Shown piece after piece: positions 48,342 to 59,500 of a stretch of 64,000 nucleotides of DNA; within the stretch, counting starts at the first letter, position 1, and every line of letters starts with the position of its first letter. Source of the DNA: Hirundichthys speculiger (Eukaryota > Chordata > Actinopteri > Beloniformes > Exocoetidae). Position numbers and translations under genes: made by a program. The stretch lies in NCBI GenBank assembly GCA_018398805.1, contig JAGFBZ010001543.1, forward strand, positions 1,074,307-1,138,306, given 5' to 3'. The notes beneath the pieces were generated by a model. The model saw only the letters and a program-made list of their open reading frames with translations. It did no database searches and was not told the origin of the DNA.

Positions 48342-48744
48342 CTGGCATGTCGGCGCGTAAAAAGAGCGAGTCCAAATCCTGTCATTGCGCGTCCACCCAG
48401 TCACATGTGGACTGCACAACCGGCTCTACCTCTCGATTATGCATCACTGTATTACTTTCATACGTTATTATTCTCTTAAGGGCAGATGATGTCTGTACAG
48501 CTGTGGCATGATCTCATTTAGATGTTTGCTGTGGAGGAAACGAGGAGATCACAGAACTCTGTTGTGGAGTTTCTTGTACTGTGCGCCTATCCCTCTGATC
48601 CTCTCCTTGTGCACCGGAGCACCCGAGATGCGATCACTGGTAGAAGGTAGATGTCATCATACGTGTTCCTCTGGCTCAATGCTCATCCAATGATCCGTTC
48701 TGCAGTATTTTAAAAAGCACCGCTTCCAGCGACTATGCGTCTTG

Positions 48745-49556
48745 GCGCAGCTGTGCGTCTTTGCGCAGGGGATGTGTTCAAGATAACTCAAAAAGTTATG
48801 GATGGATTTTGATGACATTTTCAGGAGTTGTCAGAAATGTGAAAAGGAAGAACTGATTTTATTTTGGGTGTGATCCGGAAGAAATCCTGGATTCTGGATC
48901 ACTTTCAAATTTTCGATAACATTGCGCTGTTTAGTTGTTTCTTGAACCCTAAAGCAACCACAATGGAGACAGGAAGGGAGTTCTGGAATTTTAAGAGTTT
49001 AATTCTCTCAGATGTAAAAAAAAGGAGGATTCGAGGGTTGGCAGCCAAACCAACAATCCAGGGGACGACGAAGGCAAGGAGGTGGCACTGCGAATGGCTG
49101 GATCAGGCATTTCTATGGGAAGATCTGGAGACGAGTCTGGTTGGATGATGACTGAATAGGTACAGGTGTGCAGTGCCACACCTGGGCTGCTCGTCGGCTG
49201 GGAAGGTGAAACATAGGTGGATCTGAGTGTCTATGTAGAGGATTGAAGGTGGCACAGTGGGTTGTGCTCAGGAGCCCCAGAGGTGGAAGGTTGCGGGTTC
49301 ACAACCCGGCTTGAGACCGTAACATGCGACTCAATGTTGAGACCGTAAATTTTGTTTCTCAACATCTCCGTTAATTATTGCCCACAGCTCATTAAATTTC
49401 ACTTAGGTATTGACACTGAAAACCTCTATAAAATTTCAGAGACTGATCCGGATCTGATCCAGAAGGTGGATTTTATCGCAATCTGTAAATCGCTGTATGG
49501 GAGAACTGTTGTGCTTGGCGGAGGTCTGCGCTCTCTGAGTGCTTTTCTAGTTTAGA
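48745..49556 (+). repeat. Teleost repeat (GGCGGAGGTCTGCGCTCT type) nested in copy D
   Basis: It starts near CAAGATAACTCAAAAAGTTA and TGGATGGATTTTGATGACAT and ends with TTGGCGGAGGTCTGCGCTCT followed by CTGAGTGCTTTTCTAGTT, a repeat seen across fish. It is itself split at about 48957-49345 by other sequence. That sequence includes a tRNA-like stretch at 49245-49310 (GTGGCACAGTGGGTTGTGCT and GCGGGTTCACAACCCGGC) and a twice-repeated TTGAGACCGTAA. The exact borders of the inner piece are uncertain. Confidence 0.6.
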
Positions 49557-50257
49557 AATGCTTTCCTGGAAGTTCACTGGTTCTATTTTTTTCTGAGCAG
49601 TTTGTTGGAACTTCTTGGAGTACAAAAGAAATTATTAAATCATTTGCTCCACATTAGTTAGAGCTAGTTATGTATATATCAGTGCAGAGGAAGAGGAGGA
49701 AAAAGAAGAGGAAGCTCTACAACAGAGTCCCAGACCAGCCCACCTGCCCATGAGAGCTGCTCTGATCTGGGTGAAAAGATGCTCCATAACAGTTTGCAGG
49801 TACCACAACCTTCTCTTAAAGGCAATGGCTACTGACGCACTGATTGGTTAAACAGGTGGAACGCCCTAACCACTCCTATGCATAATATGTGCATAATATA
49901 GTGGTTTTTTGCAGATAAGATCGTGGGTTTTGGGAGGTGGAAGATTGCGTTCTTTGTGGGGGAACGCCCCTCCTAATACCTGCTATCCCTTAATAGCAGG
50001 TTTTGGAGGTTTGGCGCAAGATAGGGCCCATAGTTTTCGACAGATAATGGATAAAATAATTGCTGTTTGTGGTGGTGTACTATATGGGCAGTGGCAATCA
50101 TTTTGACAAATAATTGCTCGCAGCAACATTAAAAAAGAATAAGAGAAAAATAACTAAAAATGAACCATGCTCATTTCTGTGATCTATGAACTGAACTAGT
50201 TCATTTTAATTTCTGTGAACTATGAAGTGAACTAGTTCGTGTAGAAAGTGAACTTGC

Positions 50258-53023
50258 TGGCCGCCCCGGTAGCGCAGTGGTTAGGGCAGGCACCCCATAT
50301 ACAGAAGCTATAGGGTCATTCCACCTCAATTCAGCAGATTAGAAAAAAATTCCCGCATGACCATCTCTGATTTGCTTGATATTTTTCTTATAACTTTGAC
50401 TATGTAGTAACTTTTTGCAATATTAGCCTGGTACTATCAATATTTCGGATTTATACATTTTGAAAAATGCCCCACGGCCATTTTCGTGACATTCCTAACG
50501 CTTTTAAAAATTATTACCATTTTTGAGGGGCTGTATCTTTGAAAACCGTACAAGCTAGAGAGCTGATTTTTTTTTATGCTGTTAGTCCTGTATGTGCACT
50601 CTGTATGGGGTCAGTTTCAGGTGTCTATTCATTGCTGTTGTTTTTTAAAATAATTTCAAACATTCAAAATAAATTTCACTTCGCTTTGTGCGGTTTCACA
50701 TTTCAAGTCCCCATTTGGACCCCTTGTAATAGTAGCTGAGACTTACTTTTTTTTGTTGAACAATCTCCTTCTCTTATAGAATAAAAATACATAAAGAATT
50801 TGCAGAAACAATTGTATTTTAGTTCTCATATGACCCAGCAAAAAACGAATTTCGCATTTTATTGTCGATATTCAATTGGCAATTGACAAAATATGACAAG
50901 ATGTACCAAAAAACTAAATATAATACCATAAAGGTAATGACAATATCTGTTTATATATACAAAGTTTCAAGTTGGTACTAAGTCCTCTAAGTTATCTAGA
51001 AAAAAAAATCTTAAATCGAGCATTTTTTGCTGTTTTTTCGAATTAATTGAGAACTTGTAGAATATCACCAGAGAAAGTTTTCAATGTACATTTCAGTATA
51101 CAGGCTGTACTTCTGCATTGTATTGTCTTTTCTGGACATGTTTGCTGATCTCAAATGGACAAGGCCTTTCAAACAAAATAGTTTGCTGCATGTTTTAATC
51201 CTCCCTGTCCATGCTGTGTGAAAGTTTGGTGAATGACTCAAGCAAAAGTGCTTTGTTATTTATACTAGATAAACATGATCAATTGTGTAGCAAAATTACC
51301 AGTACTGGTAGTCCTATGCTGAATTGCCACAGCTGAGGTTTTAACATATTAATAAATGCGTAAATATAGAACTTGTAGTAACACAAGTGCCTTGGCATTC
51401 AGTGCATGACATCATGCTTATGTCATCAGAAAATTCAGTGAGCTGTTCAGTTGATCAATAGCCATTGTAGACCAAGCTTCAAAATCGAATGCAGTGAATG
51501 TGAAATCTTTGAAGATGACAGAGAACTTGGATACTTGTACAATTGGGAAAAAACTTTGTTCAGAACAGGATTGCCATAAACTGGACTTTGTCCAAAGTCT
51601 GAAAACGGTCAGTATAATTTTGGTGTTATTATGTGTGCCAGCTTATGTTCATTCCTTTATTCATATAATTAAGTGATGCAGGAGTAGTGTACAATACCTC
51701 ATATTATCATAATATTTTCTTACAGTTCAAAGGAGTTGATCAATGTACAGGATTTATCTGACCATGACTGAGAAATGCTGCTTCACAGGTGTTGATTTGA
51801 TGGACTTCCCATCAAAGCAAACATCTGTCGCATCACAAGAAAAAAATGCCTAGTTTTGTACATTGTATTATTACCAAAATTTTTTTTCTGCAATTCAATT
51901 TGTAACCCTTAAAGTTGATTTGGAATGGTCTCTACAGCACTCCATGGAGACTTGCAGGTAAGCCTAGCTTGTACTTACTTGGTCTACAAAAGGAGTGCTT
52001 CCGAGACTTTTCAACTTGTCACTCTCGATTATTATCACTATCACTTTCTGCAGCTAAATGTTTTTCTTCACTGATCCTCATTCCATATCAAGATTCCATA
52101 TCAAGATATTTGCCATTTGTGAAATTTAAAGTTCTGCACACAAAACAAGCATATTCTTGAAATTTCAAAAAAAAAAGGCAAAAATGCTCGATTTAAGAAT
52201 TTTTCTAGGTAACTTAGAGACTTAGTACCAACTTGAAACTTCGTATATAAACAGATATTGTCATTACCTTTCTGGTAGTATATTTAGTTTTTTGGTACAT
52301 CTTGTCATATTTTGTCAATTGCCAATTGAATATCGACAATAAATGCGAAATTTGTTTTTTGCTGGGTCATATGAAAACTAAATACAATTGTTTTCTGGCA
52401 AATTCTTTAATTTATTTAATTCTATAAGAGAAGGAGATTGTTCAACAAAAAAAAAAGTAGTCTCAGCTACTATTACAAGGGGTCCAAATGGGGACTTGAA
52501 ATGTGACCGCACAAAGCGAGTGAAATTTATTTTGGATGTTTGAAATTTATTTTAAAACAACAGCAATGAATAGACACCTGAAACTAACCCCATACAGAGT
52601 GCACATACAGGACTAACAGCTAAAAAAAATCAGCTCTTTAGCTTGTACGGTTTCGAAGATACAGCCCCTCAAAAATGGTAATATTTTAAAGCGTTAGGAA
52701 TGTCACGAAAATGGCCGTACGGGCACTTTTTCAAAAATGTATAAATCCGAAATTATTGATAGTACCAGGCAATATTGCAAAAGTTACTACATTATAGTCA
52801 AAGTTCATAGAAAAAAATATCAAGCAAATCAGAGATGGTCATGCGGGAAGGTCCTGTTGAATTGAGGTGGAATGACCCTATAGTCCTCGCGCGGCTGGTC
52901 ACGAGTTCGGCTCCCGGCTTGTCGACCCTTTGCCACATGTCTTCCCCGTTCTCTCTGCCCCCCTCCCTGTCTCTCTCCACTATCAATAAAGGCCACTAGT
53001 GCCAAAAAAATCTTAAAAAGAAA
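50258..53023 (+). mobile_element. tRNA-derived SINE, split by a palindromic element
   Basis: A 15-bp duplication AGAAAGTGAACTTGC lies at 50243-50257 and 53024-53038. The head is GGCCGCCCCGGTAGCGCAGT with an A-box-like GTAGCGCAGTGGTTAGG. After the insertion at 50313-52878 comes the B-box-like GGTCACGAGTTCGGCTCCC. The tail is TTTGCCACATGTCTTCCCC, CTCTCTCCACTATCAATAAA and an A-rich end. This is a widespread teleost SINE. The head is tRNA-like but is not a functional tRNA gene. Confidence 0.9.
50313..52878. mobile_element. 2.57-kb palindromic element with about 740-bp arms inside the SINE
   Basis: The ends are GGGTCATTCCACCTCAATTC and its complement. TATA flanks both sides (50309-50312 and 52879-52882), and the SINE reads through as GAAGC-TATA-GTCCTCG once the element is removed. 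The left arm (50313 to about 51046) and the right arm (about 52163 to 52878) are inverted copies, for example TGACCATCTCTGATTTGCTT and AAGCAAATCAGAGATGGTCA. The unique middle (51047-52162) has no recognised domain, and open frames are at most 81 codons. No transposase is seen. I cannot assign a superfamily from a 4-bp TATA duplication. Confidence 0.85.
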
Positions 53024-53055
53024 AGAAAGTGAACTTGCCCAACACTGTATAGGCC

Positions 53056-54206
53056 TGCATGCTCTCCTCTCCAGTTTGTCTGTTTTTCAAATGTGCAACA
53101 GGTTGTAAAAATCAGGTCGTGCAGCTCACTAGTAACTATGACATCAATTTTGCAAGCACTACAGCATCCATTAACTTAATGGGTCTGATAAAGCCCAAAA
53201 TAATAATCATTGCTGGTCTTAGAAAAGGTACAGAGACTGTGCAGCAGTTACTCACCCCCAGACTGTAAAATATCTGTACACACAGACTGAATCCCCCACT
53301 TTTGTCACCATGCACTGAGTTTGTCTCTATGTACATATGTTTTAAAGAAGATGGAGAGTTTTAAGATATTAATGGATTCATTTTGTTGAGTTGTAATGAA
53401 TTGAAACTACTGCACATTGACTTTCCTCTCTAATCAGGAATTCAGCCCTAGTAGAAGAGTTTTCTGAGTCATCTTTAACCTACTTCTCTCACTATGAGTT
53501 GGACCACATCAGTGACATCCTAAGCATCTTCAGCATTTGTTTTACTGAGTAGGCTAACTATACCCTGCAGCTATGGTTGCCCCTCTGGAAGTATTGTAAA
53601 GAAGAATTCCATGAGCAGAAGTGGATGAGTGTTTATAAGCTACATCTTTTTGAAGCCTGTTTACTAATTGCATACACTGCTTTCTGTTATGAACTGCAGA
53701 TGACTCACATAAAATAAAAAAAGCAACACAGAAGCACTCAGTGAAGGAATTTATTTTTCACAAATGCTGTTAACAGTGTAAAATGTCTTTATTTAAGTTG
53801 CTTTTTGCATTATGATCTATTTCTTCTCAGTTGTAACCCTCAGCTTCTGTTTTTATTTTTATAATGCCTTTAAATGTCATCAGTTTTCCATCCCTGCCAT
53901 TTCTATTTGTTTATCAACATAGTTTAAAGTTAATTTGCTTTGCTGTACTTCTTTTATCCCTTAAAGTCCAAGTCATTTCCCTGTCAATTGATAAGTGTGA
54001 AAAGCCAAATCCATGCAGTTTAGAAAAGGTCAGATAGTAAGCAGAAGTATAGTAAGGATATTGGGTTTAAAGTAGAGGAGGTGTTAAAAGAGGACCTGTC
54101 AAAACTATGGTGCATGGTATAAAGCTACAAGTAGATATGGATCAGTTGTGGAAGACCTGTGACCCTGTTTTCCAGACTGTCAACAATGTTATCACCTGCA
54201 TACTTA
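53056..54206. other. Non-coding DNA, no supported feature
   Basis: AT-rich sequence between the nested block and copy E. No recognised element. Confidence 0.5.
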
Positions 54207-54541
54207 GGGCCCGATCTTGCACCTCCCATTACCCAATACCCAAAACCCATTACCTGCAAATCACAGATTTAGGAGCCGAAATGCAATCTTCCACCTCCCA
54301 ATACCCAAAACCCATTTTGCCGTCTCCCTTAAGCACATTGTGGGCGCGGCAATGGGCGTGTCACTAGCGCTTTCCACGAATTCGGTATCTTGCGGTACCT
54401 GTACTTCGCAGATTTTGGGTATTGGGTAATGGGTGGTGTGACCACCCATTACCCAATACCCAAATCTGCGAGACACCAGTACCGCAAGATACCGAGTTTG
54501 TGGAAAGCGCAACTGGCATGTCGGCGCGTAAAAGAGCGCGT
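54207..54541. mobile_element. GGGCCC-ended element, copy E, cut by the LTR element
   Basis: It starts GGGCCCGATCTTGCACC and parallels copy D to GGCATGTCGGCGCGTAAAAG, including the hairpin (54367-54510, meeting at GTGTGACCACC). At 54541 it stops where the LTR begins. The remainder is expected beyond the right edge of the window. Confidence 0.8.
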
Positions 54542-56568
54542 TGTAAAATCCCCCAGTTTTGGTTCAGTCTCTGACTAGCAGAGTCTGTCACCGGGACCAG
54601 CTCTCCATCCTACGGGTAAGAAGTTGCGGTCTAGGAGAGGTTCCTCACTAGATTTCCTCAACTTATTTAAGCTGGTGTCGAGAAGATACGCCTAGCTCTC
54701 ACTGCCTACTTCCAAACGTATGCCCCGCTCACTCCAATAACTGTCCTTCAGAGGAATAGCCGGGTGGCTCGAAGTCCAGCTATCGGTCACGTCTGTTTAA
54801 ACGCAGCTCTTCTCTCACGATCTGGGCTCTTGTTACAGGCTAGGAAACTTTAGCGGCTCGGACAGCGAGCCTCAGGACAATTTGACAAAAATGTGGCTAA
54901 AAATAACCCATAAGAAACCTGTGTGTTAGTGCGAGGCATAACAAGTCTTCCAAAATTCTGAATACAGATATAATGTCCACAACGACGTCTTATGACATTT
55001 TTATATTTATTAAAGCAGATTAGCAAGGTTAAGCAACACATTTGATTGGTTATACAATTTATAATTCTAAAAGGCAGATTAAAGCTGTGGCTACTGATCA
55101 GTTTCATCTGGTTGGTCAAGGACAGCTGAGAGACACACGTGGCCATCATTCGTTTTCAAGGCCGCTGGCAGGGAGGGAGAGAGAGAGAGCTCAAATGATC
55201 AGGCCTGAAGGTATGCTGATCCGGCCCCTCCTCCTTGCTAGCGGTGAGCTAGGCTAACCAAAAAGGCTCCAATTATTCCTTCAAGAATTGGGAAAAATTC
55301 GTAGATCCTGTTTCCAAGCGTCTTTCTGTCTTCTTTTCTTGAAGTAATTCCTTCCAGTTAATCCTCCAGATGGGGTTGCTCGTCCAGGTTTTCAGCTAGT
55401 CCTTCTTCGCTGAAAAATCGCTCCAGGAATCCACACCGAGTCCTTCTGCGTTCTCTTTTTTTATGCGCTCTCTCTCTCCTTGCTCGCCCCGCACCAGCCT
55501 TCATCTGATTGGTTCTCTCACCTTTGCATATGCATACATAATTTCCCTCAAACTTCACATGACACTTCTGATTGGTTATTCACATATACAGAGGCGTGCA
55601 TAATTTTACATAATCCCGATTACATCATTCATATTCCACAGGCCCTGTCCCCCAATGACTTCATATGTTTACAGCATGCAGGGGCGTTCACATTAATCAT
55701 CATGACATCATGGCACCACCAATCCAGGTACCTTGTTTTTCTTGGCTATACCGCTCGTAAGCTAAGCTTATCAGCTAACGCTAACCCTTTTTCTAACGAT
55801 CTACATACCACGTATGTTCCACCGTTACATTAACTGATGATTGATTGGTTCGTGTTTAATAACAGAATTCAGTAAATGATCTGCCGTCTGCAGCCGAGAC
55901 TCTGCCACTTCTGCCAAGGCCACTTCTGAGCTGAGCGGATGACATCGTCATTGCCCAGACACCTGGCCCAGTGTTGTGTATGGCGAAGTAACTTATGTTA
56001 CACTTACGCCCTCTCTCCTGCCCTGTTGACATTCCAGAGAGGAACATGCGCTCCGCTCTGTCTCTGTCCCGTTTTTTGACCCAACAAAAATAGGTTTTCC
56101 CTAACATACACTATGTTAAAAATTAAAATCACTAATACATTTTGTTTTTCTGATCCTTGACTAATCACACCCACATTTCATACATTTCATTGATTAGGAA
56201 TTGCTTACAACTCACGTAAAATCACCTCTCTTCTGTTCTCTTCACTGTTTAGACCTAGTTACCGGCTCGTGCTTACATTACCTCACCCGCGCTGCTATCT
56301 CCTACTCCTGTTTTGATAACATATGGGTTGTTTTCATTTTTCACGGGTACACAGTGACCCACAGCAGCTTACCTCAGCCGCTGACAGCACAGACGCACAG
56401 TGTCTTGATCCAACGAGAAATAATCATAGATTTAATAATACTCTTTCTGATCATGAATAATTGATTACAAATCACATTAATTACACTCTTCTGTTAATCC
56501 ACTACATTATATCAGTAAAATCTCATCAACAAAGCTTGGATAATTCCAACTTCACCTGGTCACTTACA
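54542..56568 (-). repeat. 3' LTR of the minus-strand retroelement
   Basis: It runs TGTAAAATCCCCCAG (54542) to GTCACTTACA (56568) on the plus strand, 2027 bases. It contains a GAGAGAGAGAGAGC run and, read on the minus strand near 55000, AATAAATATAAAAATG, which could serve as a TATA box or poly(A) signal. It is longer than the second LTR because that copy lacks many single bases. Confidence 0.85.
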
Positions 56569-56579
56569 CCCCCTCCTGG
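56569..56579 (-). other. Polypurine tract
   Basis: On the minus strand CCAGGAGGGGG immediately precedes the TGTAAGTGACC start of the 3' LTR. This is the normal position of the plus-strand primer of LTR elements. Confidence 0.75.
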
Positions 56580-59500
56580 AATTATCTAGCTTTTCACATT
56601 CACCCCCTGTCGTGTGCACGGACATGGCGGAAAGCAAAGCCTCCTCCACCTTCAGCCTCCTTGCGGCCGCCGAGCTGCACATCTTCGGGTCCGCTGGATC
56701 ACGTCTGGTCGCCCATGCCACGTTGCACACAGGGCCATCCTCCTATCACGTTCATAGTTGTCACTGACTGAAAATTTAATTACTGGGTAAAAGTCTGAGT
56801 ACTGTCTAGTGTCTGAGTACTGAACAAAACTCATATCAATTCTACAGAAATCACAGGTAATCGATCAATAATAACCACAAAAAAGTTTAGTGAAGAATAG
56901 CGTAGATTAAGAATTTGATTTACTGGTAAAACTCACACACTCAATTTACCAGAAATCACAGGAAAATAAGCATAACAATCACATCTCCTCCTGCATCTCC
57001 TGCATTTTCAGAATCCACATCTTGTCCTCGCATCTTCACAGTCGGGATACCCCCTTCCGCTCTACCTTTCCCGTCCCCCCCGAGGAGGGGCCGCATCAAG
57101 GTTTGGGAAATCCGTCAGGCACGGGAGGTGCAGATGGCACAGTAGTGATTCTCTCCATACAGAGTTCAGTAGAGCAGGCAGCAAGCAAGCAAAGCAATTT
57201 AAAATTGGCTCCATTGTTAAGAACCACAGTCCCAGAGCGCCTCTGAGCCAGACCATTCACAGGGCGATCTTCAATCTCTCTCTTTTCCACTTCAACACCT
57301 TCAATATCGGTCCCGCTTCTTCCTCCACCAGCAGGTCTTCTGAGCCACTTCCCTCCTGGAGGTCCTCCTCCTTAACTGTGATGTGCCCACACAGCTATTG
57401 CATATAGGGCTACTTCCCATACTTTTCTTCCTTTCTCTACCGCCTGCTGCAGCTGGTCAGAGTCGCTCTTCATCACTTGCATATACTCTTATTCCTTTTT
57501 CCGGTCCGAGTTGTTTACCATATAGTTGCTGTTGCTCTCTTTTCCTTTCTCCTCGAGCACGTTCATCAGCTTCGGTCTCGGTCTGGATTCTTCCTGATCT
57601 TCTGCTATGCGTCCTGCCCGCTAAACCTTAGGGGAGGGATGTCCCCTCAACCCACTAGCCTCGTTAACTTCACTCCAGTCCAAGGTCTTCTTTCTCCTCC
57701 GATTAGGTTCCTTTCTTCACTCAATGCAGTTTCTTCAGCCCTCTCTCTTCTCAGAGAGCCGAGGTTGTTTTCTCTTATAATGCAGGTTCTTCAGCCTCTC
57801 TCGTCTCAGAGTCCCGAGGTCATTCTTCTTATAATTCAATTCTTCAGCCCTTCTCTCGTCTCAGAGAGCCGAGGTCGTTCTTCTTATAACGCGTTTCTTC
57901 AGCCCTCTCTCGTCTCAGAGAGCCGATGTCGTTCTTCTTATCACCATCCCCTCATCATGGCTAGCCTGACATGGATGGCGGGGTCCTCTGCCACTAGCCA
58001 TCTTCGGTTCCTGGTTCCTTCTAGCTTGAAATCGGCAGTTTGCTCCACTCTCTGATCCCTCTCCTCTCAGTAATTTCCTATTACTGTCTATATCTGCTGA
58101 CTATGTTGGTTTTCTTCTCCATGGCTTTCCCTGCCCCATAACCTAACATAGAGCGCACAGTACCAACAGGTATTCCTCTCTTTTCTTCCTGTTATCTCCA
58201 TAAACACGGTACTTTGATGGTCCGGCCTTCAACCCATCCTCTTCTCCCTGCATTGTATTGCCCTCACACAAGTTTCGCAGAACATGGCGTACTGGCTTCA
58301 GGCGATCCAGAGCTGTTGCCTCTCCATTCCCTCCATGTGGGGGGTGTGCCTACTGACCCAGCGCTCCCTGCGCGGGCCAGTACCCACCTCCCTCACATCT
58401 CCTGTTGGGACCACCCGCCTCTGGTGTCCTGTCCCACTCTCCTCACAACAAACGAGTCTTCGCTCTTTACGTAGCGGTCCACTTCCCCTTTCCCCGCCCG
58501 TGTGTTCCTTCTTCGGCATGTGCCCTTTGTCGCAGCACATCCAATTCCATGTTCAGCCATAACTTAGCTATCTATGTTTTTTTCCTTTTCTCTCCTAAAT
58601 CATGGTGAGCTAATGTTCTACTTTTAGCTCCTTTGACCCCATTTGCCTCACAGATCGATATCTTCCGTCTTTACTCCAATTATCTCACCAATACAGAGTC
58701 ACCATACCCCCTCCTTCGTTTCACACCTTCAGCACAGCGTCATCATCCTCACCACTCACCTTCATCAGCAACCTCACCTCCCTAGCAACCTCACCCCCAA
58801 GCAACCTCGCCATGAGACTCCCGGGTTCCAGTCTTTCAGCTGCATGAATGGCCCTCTTCAGGCCTTTCAGAGGCCTTTGGGTCGACGGCCGTCCAGGCTC
58901 AGCTGCCGAAACTCTTCTTCTTCTTCTCAGACTTGAACTTCTTAACCCTGCAGAGTCTCCAAGACCCCTTGGGTGATAGGCCCCCCTGATTGGTGGTTGA
59001 GTGTCGGTTGAGGGCCTTACGTGATCACCGGTCTCCAGCCTGATCCAGGAGGGTCGTTGTCTCCTCTGTCCTTGGCGGACAATCACTTAGTTGGCCGGTC
59101 CTCTTACCATCCGTTTACTGGCTGTTTGTTTCTACTCGGGTTGGTTCTATACGAACTGACCTTGACTGCAGCAGATTCCACCGCTTCTTCACAGAGCCCC
59201 CATTCTTCTGGGTTTCTTCAACTCTCTTACATAATCAGATTTTTTCGGGCCTAGTACCCACACCATTTCCTTTCCACGCTTCATTGGCACCTCTTTGATG
59301 GTTCCGGTGACAATTTGGATCTTCAGGTGTCCTACTGTCTCAAGGCTCTGCGGGTCATCGACACCTCAGCTCCAGTTCCACCAGATATGGGATTCCGTCC
59401 ACCTTAGCGTAGATTTCGTCCCTCTTCCAGTAGGATTCTCCCAGAGCGACCCGCGCCTTCAAACCCCTCATTTCCGGGGCCCCCCCGCTGCCTTACGGGC

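Larger units (their letters stand above)
48025..50029 (-). mobile_element. GGGCCC-ended element, copy D, with nested repeat
   Basis: The ends GGGCCCTATCTTGCACC (48025) and the complement of GGGCCCTATCTTGCGCC (50029) match over 15 of the first 16 bases. The flanks are ATA on both sides (48022-48024, 50030-50032), a 3-bp duplication as in PIF/Harbinger elements. The order of modules is the reverse of copy C. Left comes a hairpin unit (48193-48341), then the hAT-transposase-derived piece (48420-48720), then the unit shared with copies A and C (49670-50029). A foreign repeat at 48745-49556 splits it. Confidence 0.85.
47074..53047. mobile_element. hAT element, host of four further insertions
   Basis: The ends CAGTGTTG at 47074 and CAACACTG at 53047 are inverted. 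The 8-bp duplication TATAGGCC lies at 47066-47073 and 53048-53055. Next to the ends are CGAACTAGTTCA-type motifs (47105-47120 and 50195-50235), known from a common fish hAT family. Its own sequence is 47074-47542, 47932-48021, 50033-50242 and 53039-53047. The rest is younger insertions. The plus frame 47181-47441 lies in its own sequence but has no recognised domain. Confidence 0.85.

Noticed and set aside
50258..50300. tRNA gene
   Set aside because: A- and B-box-like motifs are present, but the head belongs to a SINE with an A-rich tail and a 15-bp target duplication, and is split by another transposon.
57477..58055. 192-codon plus-strand frame in the LTR element
   Set aside because: It lies antisense to the element and covers the tandem array; its Ser/Leu/Phe-rich content reflects pyrimidine-rich sequence.
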